Shown piece by piece: positions 1 through 11,075 of a DNA stretch of 64,000 bases. Source of the stretch: Cephalotus follicularis (taxonomy: Eukaryota > Streptophyta > Magnoliopsida > Oxalidales > Cephalotaceae); NCBI GenBank assembly GCA_001972305.1, contig BDDD01000040.1, forward strand, positions 656,926 through 720,925. Direction: 5' to 3'. Within the stretch, counting starts at the first letter, position 1, and every line of letters begins with the position of its first letter. The notes under the pieces were generated by a model. It saw only the letters and a program-made list of their open reading frames with translations. It was not told the origin of the DNA and made no database searches. Both the position numbers and the translations under genes were made by a program.

Positions 1-311
1 CTTTTTCTTAAAGCGGCATCGCTTTATGTAATTTAAAATTCCGAGCCCTAATTTTAGTGTTAAAGCGTTGACGCTTTTAATTTAGGCGTCGACGCTTTGC
101 ATATTTTGCAAAACTCTATTTCTAAGTGCAGTGTTAAGCGCTGACGCTTACTTTATAGGCGTCGGCGCTTTGAATATTTTTCAAAGTTCTAATTTCGAGC
201 ATAGTATTAAGCGCTGACGCTTACATTCTGGGCGTCGATGCTTTGCTCTGTTTTTCTGCCTATTTTATCGATAACACGAATGTATGAATGCAAATGATGC
301 ATCAATCAACA
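1..311 (-). repeat. Partial 3' LTR of the SIRE-like copia, with palindromic tandem repeats
   Basis: This is the left LTR, truncated by the window edge. Its inner end is probably the CA of TCAATCAACA near 311. Positions about 54-245 hold roughly three tandem units of about 70 bp. Each unit carries two diverged copies of an AAGCGTCGACGCTT-type palindrome separated by about 8-10 bp. The exact core GCGTCGACGC is at 86-95; the others are variants such as GCGTTGACGC and GCGCTGACGC. Confidence 0.7.
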
Positions 312-356
312 TATAGTCATTTCAAGTAAAAACATACAAGCACATAAATATATTAA

Positions 357-1106
357 TCATTCAATTTCACATAAACCTAGTTCCAATCTAAATTTTGAGA
401 AGGTTTGTTCGTCTAGTGGTTTCGTGAAAATGTCCGCTACTTGTTCTTGAGTTGGTACGAAGACTGATTCAATGTCACCTTTCTCAATATGGTATTTTAT
501 AAAATGATACATAATATCAATACGTTTGGTCCTAGAATAATGTACGGAATTTTTGCCTAGACAAAATGCGTTAGTGTTGTCACACCTAATCGGCACTTTT
601 TCAAAATTAAAGCCATAATCAAGAAGTTGTTGTTTCATCCACATTATTTGTGGGCAACAACTTCCAGCGGCAATGTACTCAGCTTCGGTAGTAGAAAGTG
701 CTATCGAATTTTGTTTCTTGCTAAACCAAGAAATAAGCATATTGCTTATGAATTGACATGTGTCACTTGTACTTTTTCTATCTACTCTGTAACCTCCGAA
801 ATCGGCATTGGAGTATGTGTGCAAGTCAAATGACGAATTTCTAGGATACCATAGTCCTGATGAGTATGTATACGCTAGATACTTAAAAATTCTTTTTACC
901 GCATGCAAGTGAGATTCTTTAGGGCATGCTTGAAATCTAGCACATAGGCACACACTAAACAAGATATCCGGCCTACTAGCTGTTAAATAAGGTAACGAGC
1001 CTATCATACTTCGATAAAGTTTTTGGTCGATAGACTTACCTTGCTCGTCTTTATCTAGTTTAGTAGTTGTGCTCATCGGAGTCTTACTCTTTTTAGCGCT
1101 TTCCAA
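357..1106 (-). pseudogene. copia RT C-terminus and RNase H domain
   Basis: The 249-residue open stretch starts at the end of the RT thumb (MIGSLPYLTASRPDILFSV) and continues into RNase H, which degrades the RNA strand during reverse transcription. Visible motifs are YSNADFGG (usually YSDADWAG, so the first catalytic Asp is Asn here), STTEAEYIA, and the copia-typical C-terminal VADIFTKPL. It is the last domain of the polyprotein and its stop lies about 45 bp from the 3' LTR. The Asp-to-Asn change suggests an inactive RNase H. Confidence 0.9.
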
Positions 1107-1790
1107 TCCAAATCTCTTTAGTAAGTCATTGACGTACTTGGATTAGTTGATGAAGATTCCTTCCTCTAGGTGTTTGATTTGGAGTCCAAGGAAATAATTT
1201 AGCTCTCCCATCATGCTCATCTCAAATTTGTCCTACATAATCTTAGCAAAATTCTTGCACAACTTTTCATTAGTAGACCCGAAGATGATATCATCAACAT
1301 AAATTTGAACAATCAAAATTTCTTTATCACAAGTTTTTGTAAAGAGAGCTATATCAATTATTCCTCTCTTAAATCCCTTTTCAAGTAAGTAACTACTTAG
1401 TTTTTCATACTAAGCTCTAGGAGCTTGTTTCAAGCCATATAAAGCTTTAGAAAGTTTATACACATGTTTTTGCGAATGAGGGTTTTCAAACCCGGGAGGT
1501 TGTTCCACATACACTTCCTCCTTTATTACACCATTTAGAAAAGCACTTTTTACATCCATTTGGTAAAGGGTGAAATCCTTAAAGGATGCATATGCTAGTA
1601 ACATACGTATGGACTCTAGTCTTGCTACGGGAGCAAATTATTCATCAAAGTCAATTCCCTCTTCTTGGGAATATCCCTTAGCAACTAACCTAGCTTTATT
1701 TCTAATCACTATTCCTTGATCATCTACTTTATTTCGAAATACCCATTTAGTACCAATTATGTTTTGGTCATTAGGTCTAAGAACTATATT
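1107..1790 (-). pseudogene. copia reverse transcriptase (RVT_2), broken
   Basis: Minus-strand translation shows the RVT_2 signature: [11 protein letters not shown] (first catalytic Asp), [21 protein letters not shown], then IYVDDIIFGSTN with the YVDD box, and LNYFLGLQI. In-frame stops interrupt it, for example just after QAPRA near 1409 and near 1140. The copia catalytic residues are retained, so the damage is nonsense and not active-site loss. It sits between integrase (right) and RNase H (left), as expected. Confidence 0.85.
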
Positions 1791-3450
1791 TCATACTTTA
1801 TTTCTTTCAAATTGGTTTAATTCCTCTTGCATGGCATTAATCCAATTTTCAACCTTGTCTACTTCTTCTATATTCCCAGGCTCTATTTGTGACGAAAATG
1901 TAATATAATTATGATTAATACTAGACCTAGTAGATACTCCTAATCTAGGATTACCTATTATCGCTTCATGAGGGTGTCCTCTTACCACCTTCAAAGTCTT
2001 GTCGTAGAGAGTTTCTTGATAACTTTCTTGAGGGGATTCTTCATTTTTGAACTCCTCCTTTTTGCCATCATCTATGTTTAACTCCTTAATCTTATTTTCT
2101 AAAAAGTCTAAAGAATCAACATCAATAACTTCTTTTGGAAGTTTCGGGTTAGTTTCATCAAAAATCACATGCATTGATTCTTCAACAAATAATGTTCTTT
2201 TATTAAAACATCTATAAGCTCTACTACTAGATGAATAACCAAGAAAGATACCTTCGTCAACTTTGGAGTCGAATTTACCAAGATGCTCTTTTCCATTGTT
2301 GTGGATGAAGCACTTACATCTGAATGTGTGAAAATAACCAATGTTGGGCTTTCTCCCCCTCCATAATTCATATGAAGTCTTTTTGAGAATTGGCCTTATA
2401 GATATACGATTTAGAATATAGCATGAAGTATTTATAGTTTCTGCCCAAAAATATTTTGGTAAGTTATTTTCGTTCAAAAGGATTCTACACATTTCTTGTA
2501 GAGTTCTATTTTTTCTTTCAACAATCCCATTTTGTTGAGGTGTTCTAGGAGTGGAGAACTCATGTGTGTAACCGTTTTCATTGCAAAAGCTTTCAAAAAG
2601 GTTGTTTTCAAATTCCTTTCCATGATCACTTCTAATTTTTACAATAGAAGTTTCCTTCTCTTTGTGAACAATTTTACAAAAGTTTGAAAATTCTTTAAAA
2701 GTTTCACTTTTGTGGGCAAGGAAAATAGTCCATGTATATCTAGAATAATTATCTACTATGACCATGGCATAAGATTTATCACCTAGACTTCTAATATCTA
2801 TTGGACCAAATAAATCTATATGCAAATGTTGCAATGGTCTAGTTGTAGAAACAATGTCTTTGCTTTTAAATGATGCTCTAGTTTTTTTTCCGATATTCAC
2901 ACGCATTACAACTTTATCTTTTTCAAAACTAATTTTGGGAAGACCTTTAACTAGTTCATGCTTTAAAGGTTTTGTAATAGTTGGCATACATACATGACCT
3001 AATCTTCTATGCCATAGCCAACTATCTTCATTTTTAGATACTAGACATTTAACATTTTGCAAGTCGTCTATATCTACCACATATACATTCTCATGTCTAT
3101 ATCCTACAAACTTAATTCGATTATTATTTATGTCTATCACTTTACAAGAGCCCTTTTCAAAGGTGACTTTACAATCCTTGTCACATAATTGACTTATGCT
3201 CAAGAGATTGTGTTTGAGTCCATCAACTAATAAAACATTATGAATAGAGGTTTGATTGTTACCTATGGAGCCAAAGCCTTTGATCTTTCCTTTTGCATTG
3301 TCTCCAAATGTTACATCTCATCCTTCCTTTAATTCGAATTTGACGAAGAGGCTTTTGTCACCCGTCATATGCTTGGAGCACCCACTATCCAAGTACCATT
3401 GCATCTTCTTGGATAGTGCCTTCAAGCACACCTACAAAATTAAATTTCAA
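1791..3450 (-). pseudogene. copia protease and integrase region
   Basis: At about 3355-3410 the minus strand encodes WYLDSGCSKHMTGD, the copia aspartic protease active site (DSG). The 470-residue open stretch 1791-3203 then gives the GAG-pre-integrase segment (SWLWHRRLGH) and the integrase core: LHIDLFGP (first Asp), IRSDHGKEF (second Asp) and QQNGIVERKN (Glu), so the DDE triad is present. RGRKPNIGYFHTFRCKCF and GIFLGYSSSSRAYR are the usual copia integrase C-terminal blocks. A stop separates protease from integrase near 3320. It is the best preserved part of this element. Confidence 0.9.
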
Positions 3451-4193
3451 ATTTTTGTTTGAGGCACCCAACAAATTTTGGGTCCTTTGGGGTTAGTCAC
3501 AATAGTTCCTTTGGGAACCCAACTTTTATTTATTCTAGTGAAATTTGAATCATTCAATATATTTTCTTTGTAAAAACATGAAGTAGAGATATGCCCATTC
3601 TTATCACAATTATTACAAGATACAATCATTTTTCCTTTATGCAAAATGTTTCTTTTTTAAAAACAAGATGATGATGAATGACCGTATTTACCACAATGGC
3701 TACACGAAGTGATTGCATTTCTTTTATTCATAGCATTTCTCTTATGATAACACGAAGATGACACATGTCCATACTTGCCACAAAAGTTACAAGAGTTATT
3801 TACATTTTTCTTAATCATGGCATTTCTCTTATGAAAACAAGACAAAGAGGTGTGTCCAATTTTACCACAATAATCACACGAGACCTTTACAATTTTCTTC
3901 TTATTATGAAATTTTCTAACTTTTTCTTTTTTTATCTTTTCTTTTCTTTCAAAAAAGTTTTGATAAAGCTTGACATTATTCATTTTATCGTATCATAGTC
4001 CGGCCTTATCAAAAACACATCTTTGCATGCCAAGAAGATTTTCAAGTTTTTCACTACTTTTAGAAAACTTTAAAAAAGTTTTCTTTAATGCTTCTATCTC
4101 TTCCTTAAGGTTTTTATTTTCCTTTTCTAAATATGCTACTTCATTTTCTAAAAGATCTACTTCAATTTCGTTTGAGTTATCTTCCTTAGCCAA
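3447..4193 (-). pseudogene. Linker with four tandem CCHC zinc knuckles and a coiled coil
   Basis: The minus strand encodes four near-identical C-x2-C-x4-H-x4-C units: CDYCGKIGHTSLSC, CNFCGKYGHVSSSC, CSHCGKYGHSSSSC and CNNCDKNGHISTSC, each followed by K/H-rich spacers. Further upstream (3993-4193) is a Leu/Glu/Lys-rich segment, ENEVAYLEKENKNLKEEIEAL, typical of a coiled coil. One stop splits the array between units three and four (about 3657). The units are probably nucleic-acid-binding knuckles of the gag-protease linker. Confidence 0.75.
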
Positions 4194-4325
4194 ATTAATT
4201 GATTTTAGTTCCTCATTTTCATTTACTAAAGTCTTGAACTTTTTCTTTAAAGATGTTATAATCGAACTATATTTTTCAACAATAAGAACAAGTTTGTCAT
4301 AACTTACCTCATCATTTTCTTCTTA

Positions 4326-5345
4326 TTATTGTTCTTCCTTCAAAGCCATCAAAGCTAATTGAGCCACTTCTTCATTTGAGTCTTCATCCGAACTAGACTC
4401 ATCGCTATCATCCCATGTGGCAATCATAGCTTTCTTCTTCTTCTTCAAAAGATCCTTCTTTTTGAGTTTGGGGCAATCGCTTTTGTAGTGCCCTGGTTTG
4501 TTGCACTCAAAGCAAATAATCTCTTCTAACTTGCTTGACTCTCCCTTGTGGTAGATCTTCTTGTTTGGCTTTCCACCAAACTTCTTCTTGCTAGCTAGGA
4601 ATTTCTTGAACTTTCGTGTGATGAGGGCTAGCTCTTCATTTTCATCATCGTCCTCAGAATCTTCAATTAAGGACGATTTCAACGCAACTATCTTCTTCTT
4701 CTGTTTCTCTTTCTCCTCATCATCATCTTTCTTTTGCATTGAAAGCTCATGGGTCATTAGTGACCCTAGAAGATCCTCTAAAGGAAGGATGGTGAGGTTC
4801 TTTGCTTCTTCGATTGCGGTGACCTTTGGCATTCACGATTTTGGCAAGCACCTAAGAATTTTTCTCACAATTTCACTGTTAGAGTAAGTTTTGTCCAAAG
4901 CTTGCAATGCATTAATAATGTTTGTGAATCTAGAAAACATAGATTTAATATCTTCATTCTCATTCATAGTGAATATTTCATAGTTATGAACTAACATGCT
5001 AACTTTAGCTTCTTTGACTTGATTTGTCCCTTCATAGGTGACCTCAAGTTTATCCCACATTTCTTTAGCGAAAATGCAAGATGAAATCCTATTGAAATCA
5101 TTTGAGTTTATAGCACAGATAATAATATGATTAGCTTTGGCATTTATTTGAACTCTTCTTCTATCATTATCATCATAAGTATTCCTAGGCTTAGGAATAA
5201 CATCCCCATTTTCAAGTGTAATGGAAGGAAGATTTGGACTATCAACAATGAGGTCCCACAAGTTATAATCGAGGGATTGAATAAAAATAATCATCTTAGC
5301 CTTCCAATGGCTATAGTTATTGCCATTGAAGAAATGGGGTTTTGA
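4326..5345 (-). pseudogene. copia gag (UBN2 type) with CCHC knuckle
   Basis: Two adjacent open stretches, 4833-5294 and 4326-4832, are two parts of one gag broken by a stop at the junction. The first has UBN2-type features: AKEMWDKLEVTYEGTNQVKEAKVSMLVHNYEIF and KSMFSRFTNIINAL. The second has a charged region, the nucleocapsid knuckle CFECNKPGHYKSDC, and an acidic Ser/Asp/Glu tail (DDSDESSSDEDSNEE). The likely start lies upstream near 5370, where the frame reads MNTGE, 60 bp or so inside the PBS. Gag forms the virus-like particle in the cytoplasm. Confidence 0.88.
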
Positions 5346-5428
5346 GATTTTTGGCTCTCTCCGGTGTTCATGTTATTTGTCATCCTAGATCGTTAAAGGC
5401 TCTAGCACTTAAGAATTATAACCTACCT

Positions 5429-5439
5429 CTCTGATACCA
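5429..5439 (-). other. Primer binding site, initiator tRNA-Met
   Basis: The reverse complement reads TGGTATCAGAG, matching the 3' end of plant initiator tRNA-Met, the standard primer of Ty1/copia minus-strand DNA synthesis. It lies two bases inside the LTR that begins TG at 5442, which fixes the orientation of the element as leftward. Confidence 0.9.
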
Positions 5440-5441
5440 AT

Positions 5442-5791
5442 TGAATAAACTACAAGGGGGGTGAATTGTAGTTCCTAGAAATTTAATTAACTTTTCACAG
5501 ATACAAGTTAAAGACAATGCACACAATATATGTATGCAATCAAAAGCAAATAAATAAAATAATTAAAGAGAGACAGTTAGAGAATTACAAACACGGTTTT
5601 AGAGTGGTTCGGCTTAACTCTTGCTTACGTCCACTTTTCCCAAAGATGTCCTTGAGTTTCCACTATTCTTCGAATAAACTTTTGGGTGCTATTCAGTGCA
5701 CCTTTTACACTTGTTCGTGATTGACCTCAATCACTTACAAATTTTGGGTTCACTCCCCCAGGGTTCACTCCCCTATTACAATCAAAGTGTT
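5442..5791 (-). repeat. 5' LTR of the SIRE-like copia (U5/R part), cut by assembly gap
   Basis: Starts TGAATAAACT directly after the PBS complement. About 5517-5790 is closely similar to 8927-9170: same order of GTGGTTCGGCTTAACTCTTG, CCACTTTTCCCAA, TTGACCTCAATCACTTACAA and GGGTTCACTCCCC. The phrase GGGTTCACTCCCC is itself duplicated here (about 5747-5775). The U3 part lies in or beyond the 316-N gap. Confidence 0.85.
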
Positions 5792-6107
5792 NNNNNNNNN
5801 NNNNNNNNNNNNNNNNNNNNNNNNNNNNNNNNNNNNNNNNNNNNNNNNNNNNNNNNNNNNNNNNNNNNNNNNNNNNNNNNNNNNNNNNNNNNNNNNNNNN
5901 NNNNNNNNNNNNNNNNNNNNNNNNNNNNNNNNNNNNNNNNNNNNNNNNNNNNNNNNNNNNNNNNNNNNNNNNNNNNNNNNNNNNNNNNNNNNNNNNNNNN
6001 NNNNNNNNNNNNNNNNNNNNNNNNNNNNNNNNNNNNNNNNNNNNNNNNNNNNNNNNNNNNNNNNNNNNNNNNNNNNNNNNNNNNNNNNNNNNNNNNNNNN
6101 NNNNNNN
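5792..6107. other. Assembly gap (316 N)
   Basis: A run of 316 undetermined bases inside the copia LTR. Apparent open frames across it are artefacts of translating N. What follows at 6108 does not match the continuation of the LTR copy at 9180-9998, so a junction is hidden in the gap. Confidence 0.99.
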
Positions 6108-7640
6108 CATGTATCCTTCCCCTAGACCTCTATCAGGGCTAAATATAACAAGGGATTATAGTACACGTGAACCAACAACTTAGAAAGTTTTGAGTTACGG
6201 CAGTGTGTAATAAATTATGAAAAAATTAATTAGATTAATTTTTTCATCTGGATAATATTAGATATTATTTTGAGAACATTTAAATTGGTCTAGGACCATT
6301 TAGAATGGCTAAACCGAACCCTAGGAGTATTTCGATAATTTATGTACGCTACCGTTTTTAACCAAGATTTTAAAGGGTCCCTGCCCAATAATGATTAGTT
6401 CTTTAATATGTTTGACATATTAAGTCTTGGTGACATTTTATTAAATATCGGTTAAGTGAATTTTACATTTTATCGAAACATATTTGTTTGATCTTACTTA
6501 ATCAATATTCAAAGGGTTCATGAAATCACTAAAAGAGTTAGACTCAATTTGCTTCACCTGCCAGTAAATGCGTCGACGCCTTTTGGGAAAGCGTCGACGC
6601 ATTACTTTGGATAAAGCTTCGACGCCTTCTGGGAAGTGTCGACGCTTAACGCTTTTATAGGCATCGATGTCTTTTAGAAAGACGTCGACGTGTAGTGCCA
6701 TGTTATATAAGCGTCGATGTTTTTGTTGAGAGTGTCGACGCTTTGTGCGAGTTGTGCAACATGTGCACGTTCACACATTATGGGCACATTCTCTCTCTCA
6801 TCTCCTGCCGGTTTCTCACTTCCATACATGATGTGTACACGTGGGGATCATGGTTTTGTAACCTCGGGGAGTTAGCACAATGATCCCTAGTGTATGAGAG
6901 AGTGGGAGAGAGGGGAAGGTGGCTGGTGAGAAGCTTTACATGCAGAAAAATTGGTCAATTCAGAAGTAAGTCTTTTTGCTGGGTATTTTGGAACAGACAG
7001 ACCTCTCTGCACAGGGTTTTCCCTTCTCAGTATATACACCAAGTAAGTGCTTATTTAGGGTGGATTGATTTTGGCTAAGTCTTGTCAATCACAATTTATC
7101 CTTCCTAAGTTTAGAGAGAGAGAGTGAATACATTTTTTTTCTTGCTTCTTACTAGTTGGAGTGCTTGTTGTACCAGTGACTTGGAGAACATCAAAGAGGG
7201 AGTCTTCTCAAGCTTGTTGCGGCAGAGAAAGGAGGTGCCTTCACCCGTTGGTATATCTCTTGCTCCTTCTTTACACTACCATGTTTTTGCCATGCTTGTG
7301 TGTCACCATTGCTTGTCTTTGGTGACACCAATTCAACTATTGTGATGATGTGGTGATCCTTGTGGCGTGTGTTCATGCCATTAAGGACTGGTTTTGTTTG
7401 ATTAGGGTGTTTTTTTTGCTGCCACGGTTATGCTTTTAAGTTTTGTTCTACACCCTATAACCCTTAGTCCGTTTTTGGCTTCGGGAACGTTTTACCGTTT
7501 CCATCAATATGTAGATTACAAGTATAACAATTGATCATACAATGTAAGAGTTTGAAAAATAAAAGAGATAATAAATACATTTGAATTATACAGTGTGCTA
7601 TCCTTTGGTTATCCTTTGGCTAACTGAATTAGAGATATTT
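6108..7640. repeat. LTR-derived non-coding DNA with palindromic repeats
   Basis: No gene is supported. At about 6560-6750 there are eight or more copies of the GCGTCGACGC-type palindrome, including exact cores at 6570-6579 and 6591-6600 and variants such as GCATCGATG and GACGTCGACG. The flanking AT-rich sequence with phrases such as AAAGGGTCCCTG resembles a gypsy LTR, but the family was not identified. About 6880-7500 resembles a transcribed LTR R/U5 region with GAGAGA tracts. Its ends were not found. Confidence 0.45.
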
Positions 7641-7723
7641 ATGTTACTATCCTCTTTCAAGCTGAGCGGATTTGGAAGAAGTTTCAGCTTGTTTTGAAGA
7701 AATCGAATTCTTGATGAACTGAG

Positions 7724-8034
7724 CTACTTGGTAAAAATATCTGCCACTTGATCAGTACTAGAAATATACTTGACAGTAAGAAGTTTTCGACTGACCAATT
7801 CATGAACGTAATGATAATCGATTTCAATGTGTTTGGTTTGTGCATGGAATACTAGATCAGACGTAAGTGCAATTGTAGAGATATTGTCACACCATAGTAA
7901 AGGGGTAGAGGAGAGGGAGCATCCAATTTCACGCAATAAAGAACATATCCAGACCATTTCAGTAGCCGTGTGAGATAAACAACTATATTTAGCCTCAGTA
8001 GAGGACCAAGCAACTGTTGGTTAATTTTTAGCAC
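7724..8034 (-). pseudogene. copia RNase H fragment
   Basis: Two overlapping frames hold the domain, so at least one frameshift is present. Recognisable blocks are PLLWCDNISTIALTSDLVFHAQTKHIEID (the CDN box and the HxRTKHIEID-type motif) and the terminal VADIFTK. In functional copies this removes RNA from the RNA-DNA hybrid. It is directly downstream of the RT fragment at 8108. Confidence 0.85.
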
Positions 8035-8107
8035 ACCAAGAGACAGGATTTAAATCGAGATAAATACAGAAGCCATTTGTGGAATGACGATCCATTGGAC
8101 AATCGGA

Positions 8108-8688
8108 CTAATCAACATCACAAAAACCAATTAAGAGTGGAGAGCTGGGCTTGAAATGTAAATCGTGTGTGACGGTGCCCTTTAGAAAACAAAGGATCCT
8201 TTTGGCTACCATGAGATGGTCCTCAGTTGGTTGTTTGAGAAACTGACACACCTGATTGACTGAGAAAGAAATATTGAGACGTGTGAGGGTGACATATTGA
8301 ATGGCACAGACAAGACTTCTGTGGAAAGTTGGATCATCAAAGATAGAACTGTCAGAATAGCCAAGCTTTGTCAATGAGCATGGTGTGGAGACTGGTTTGC
8401 ATCCTGTCACATTTGTTCTGGATAGGAGGTCCATAATATATTTGAATTGATTGGGGGTTAAACCACTTTCATCTCTATGCAACTCAATACCCAAAAAATA
8501 AGACAGAGAGCCGAGAATTTTCATCTTAAAACAACTGCTCAAATAATCAATGAGAGCGTTGATAAGAGTGAGATTATTACCAGTTAAAATAATGTCATAC
8601 ACGTAGAGAAGTAGATAAATAATATGTGGGCCATGCCGACAGATGAATAGTGAGGAGTCTGAGTGTGAAATTGTAAAATTGTAATTGT
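8108..8688 (-). pseudogene. copia reverse transcriptase fragment with mutated YVDD box
   Basis: The minus strand encodes the C-terminal half of RVT_2: SLSYFLGIELHRDESGL, QFKYIMDLLSRTN, LVCAIQYVTLTRLNISFSVNQVCQF and LMVAKRILCFLKGT. Upstream, about 8570-8600, the catalytic box reads LLLYVYDIILTG where the family has YVDD, so one catalytic Asp has become Tyr. The N-terminal half is missing and is replaced by LTR sequence starting at about 8689. Confidence 0.85.
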
Positions 8689-8926
8689 AATGACCCGAAT
8701 TTCCATTAAAGATATTAATTGTGGAAAGATGATTACTGTTGTGTAGTTGGCAAATATTTCAAGGGACCCGTAGTATGACCCTACGCTCGGGGAGTACGGG
8801 GGTAGTAACGGTCGACGTTTGGGTAGTAACGGTCAACGCTTAGACCCCTTCTATCTGCGCTTTAAACCAGCGCAAGGGAAAATTAGACAAAGCCCTCAAA
8901 CCGTCGACGTCCACTTTTCCCAATGT
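8689..8926 (+). repeat. Fragment of a gypsy-type LTR start
   Basis: Begins TGTAATGACCCGAATTTCC, close to the TGTAACGACCCG start seen in plant chromovirus (Tekay/Del-like) LTRs and comparable with the starts at 25502 and 49158. It contains GGTCGACG and GGTCAACGCTTAGACC. It breaks off at about 8926 into copia LTR sequence, with CCACTTTTCCCAA at the join as possible microhomology. The family call is inference. Confidence 0.5.
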
Positions 8927-9998
8927 ATATATGCAATCAAAGGCAAATAAATAAAATAATTAAAGAGAAAGCGTAAGAGAGTTGCAAACACGGTTTTAGA
9001 GTGGTTCGGCTTAACTCTTGTCTACGTCCACTTTTCCCAAGGATCTCCTTGAGTTTCCACTAGTCTCTGAATAAATTTTCAGGAGCTATTCGGTGCACAT
9101 TTACACTTTGTTTGTGATTGACCTCAATCACTTACAATTCATTGGGTTCACTCCCCTTACTACAATCAAGATTTATAATGAAGATTTTGTGTTTGATCTT
9201 AACCTCTCAAAGGTTGGATTTTACAAGATAATAGCTCTCAAACTAATATGAACAAAAATAGGCTAAGGTACAAAAAGAACTTTGATATGAAACTTTGATG
9301 ATCTTGGTTGGACTCTTTACAATTGATGTAATTTTTCTCTTTGTATTTTATCACTTGTATTCTTGTTGTGTTGTACTTTTTGTTCTCTTTTGAAATGTTG
9401 GGTTTATAGCCGTTTTTGACTTGAAAGATACGTTGGTTGTGTCTTGAGGCTTGTTGCTTCAAAGACGACGCATTAAAAATCTTCCAGAAATTGTCTCCAG
9501 TGCGCAAAGCGTCGACGGAGTTCTTCAAAGCGTAAAAGCTTATGTGACCGTTGGAAGTTTGAATTTGAAACTCTGCTCTAAGCACTGGCGGTCTTGAATT
9601 TTGGGGTCGACGGTTTCCCTCAAAACGCTGACGGTTTGTGTTGAGAGTCGACGCTTTGAGAAATTTTGATTTGCCCAAAAGTTTCTGTTTTTAACCGCTG
9701 ATGTAGCCCTCTTAAGCGTTGGCGCTTAGCCTCAAAGCGCTAAAGCTTTCCTCAGAGCGTCGAAGGTTTGGAAAATTTCTCCTTTACTAAAAATGCTCCA
9801 ACTGTTGGCGCTTTGTACCCAGCTTTCGACGGTTTCTCAAAGCGCTAACGCTTACTTCTAAAGCGTCGACGCTTTAACCTGTATCTACAATTTTCTGGTT
9901 TATTTTGCAACATTCTTACTTTACTTGCACAATAAGAAACTTTGTTAAAATACAAATATGTTATAATCAAAACTAGGATTGAGAAATAAATATCAACA
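8927..9998 (-). repeat. Truncated solo LTR of a SIRE-like copia
   Basis: Similar to the LTR at 5442-5791 through the GTGGTTCGGC and GGGTTCACTCCCC blocks, and it supplies the remaining LTR that is hidden by the gap there. It ends ATATCAACA at 9998, with integrase coding sequence of the Ale-like copia resuming immediately after. The left end lacks about the first 75 bp. Positions 9470-9880 hold about a dozen CGTCGACG-type palindromes, exact core at 9863-9872. The 9238-9678 open frame is a by-product of this repeat. Confidence 0.75.
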
Positions 9999-10685
9999 AA
10001 AACAACAGGGTGGTGAACGGAATTCTAATTTATGACGAGTGTAAGGTCGTAACCAAGGGAAACAGAGACAACCAAAGGATCTAAGATAGGCATAATTTAG
10101 CTTGGACTTAAACAACATTTCAAATGGCGATGTTTTGTGATTAAAAAGAATGGGCATGCGATTAATTAAATAAACTATCATTTGAAATGATTCTAACCAA
10201 AATTTGGAAGTCATGTGTGCATGGGCTAGAAGAGTAAGTCCAGTTTCAACGATATGCCTATGTTTATGTTCTACAACCCCGTTTTGTTCAAGTGTGTATG
10301 GACACATGAGTTGATGAGTAATTCCATGGACCTAAAGATATTCTTTAAAATGATTACAGGTAAACTCACCACCTATATCAGACTGAAAAGTGATAATTTT
10401 TCTTTTGAATAAAATTTCTACCTGAATTTTGAAAGTTGTAAATAAATCAAAAACATCGAATTTTAATTTCATTGGAAAGAGCCATGAGTACCAAGAATAG
10501 TCATCAATAAATAATATATAATATATGAAATTAGAAATAGACATCACGGGGGCAGGACCATAAACATCACAATGAATTAGGTCTAATGGCATAGTGGAAA
10601 CTGAAGTAGACAAAGAGAATGGTAATTTCTTGCTTTTCCCAAGTGGACTGGATGAACAGAAGTGGTCCATATTTTTCTTAGACAC
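9999..10685 (-). pseudogene. copia integrase fragment
   Basis: Two in-phase open stretches separated by a stop. Upstream part (10332-10685): LDLIHCDVYGPAPV (first Asp), YILFIDDYSWYSWLFPM and ITFQSDIGGEFTCNHFKEYL (second Asp, SDIGGEF). Downstream part (9993-10307): EQNGVVEHKHRHIVETGLTLL, where the expected catalytic Glu of NGVVERKHRH is kept, then SFGCLCFPWLRPYTRHKLEFRS. The coding sequence is cut by the LTR ending at 9998. Confidence 0.85.
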
Positions 10686-11075
10686 ATAAATAGTACTTCA
10701 AAATGCATGTTGGAAATCATGGGATGGATGACCTAGGCAATGATGCCACAAATCAGCAAAGATCAGACAACTGACTTAAGCATGTGCAGCGTGAGATTGG
10801 CACAAGAATGGAATGAAACGGAATGGATAAAGGCCATTTTCAATGAGTCCGCGGTAGAGTGTCCTCCACCTTTCCTTGTCCTTCACACAAAAACTTAGAT
10901 CATCAAATAAAAAGAAACAGTGGTTATCACGACAAAATTTATTAATAGATAACATATTTGAAAAGGCTAGTGAGCAATGCAAAATAGTTTGTAATTTAAA
11001 AATTGAATCATTAGAGGGAATTAAAGCTAAACCAATATGAGAGATAGTCAAACCTTGACCATTACCCACTTCCAC
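10686..11075 (-). pseudogene. copia protease / GAG-pre-integrase remnant
   Basis: The minus strand reads GQGLTISHIGLALIPSND, LHCSLAFSNMLSINKFCRDN and DDLSFCVKDKERWRTLYRGLIENGLYPF, which matches the segment after the copia protease (the family phrase is LLSVHKFCxDNNC) leading to the pre-integrase region. No intact DSG protease motif was located. Frame continuity is broken on both sides. Confidence 0.7.

Larger units (their letters stand above)
1..5791 (-). mobile_element. Ty1/copia retrotransposon, SIRE-like, decayed, near full length
   Basis: Read on the minus strand the order is 5' LTR (right), PBS, gag, CCHC array, protease, integrase, reverse transcriptase, RNase H, 3' LTR (left). Integrase before RT defines Ty1/copia. 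The UBN2-type gag with CCHC knuckle, the long gag-protease linker and a large LTR suggest the SIRE/Maximus group; that lineage call is inference. The left LTR runs off the window and the right LTR enters an assembly gap, so target-site duplications cannot be checked. Several in-frame stops mean it cannot encode an intact polyprotein. Confidence 0.9.

Noticed and set aside
1-250. CRISPR-like appearance of regularly spaced palindromic repeats (also other clusters)
   Set aside because: The units are diverged, spacers are themselves repeated, and the setting is a plant LTR; there is no cas gene.
5696-6142. Open frames of 127-148 residues across 5727-6142, and similar ones at 55981-56487
   Set aside because: They are mostly translated N from assembly gaps.
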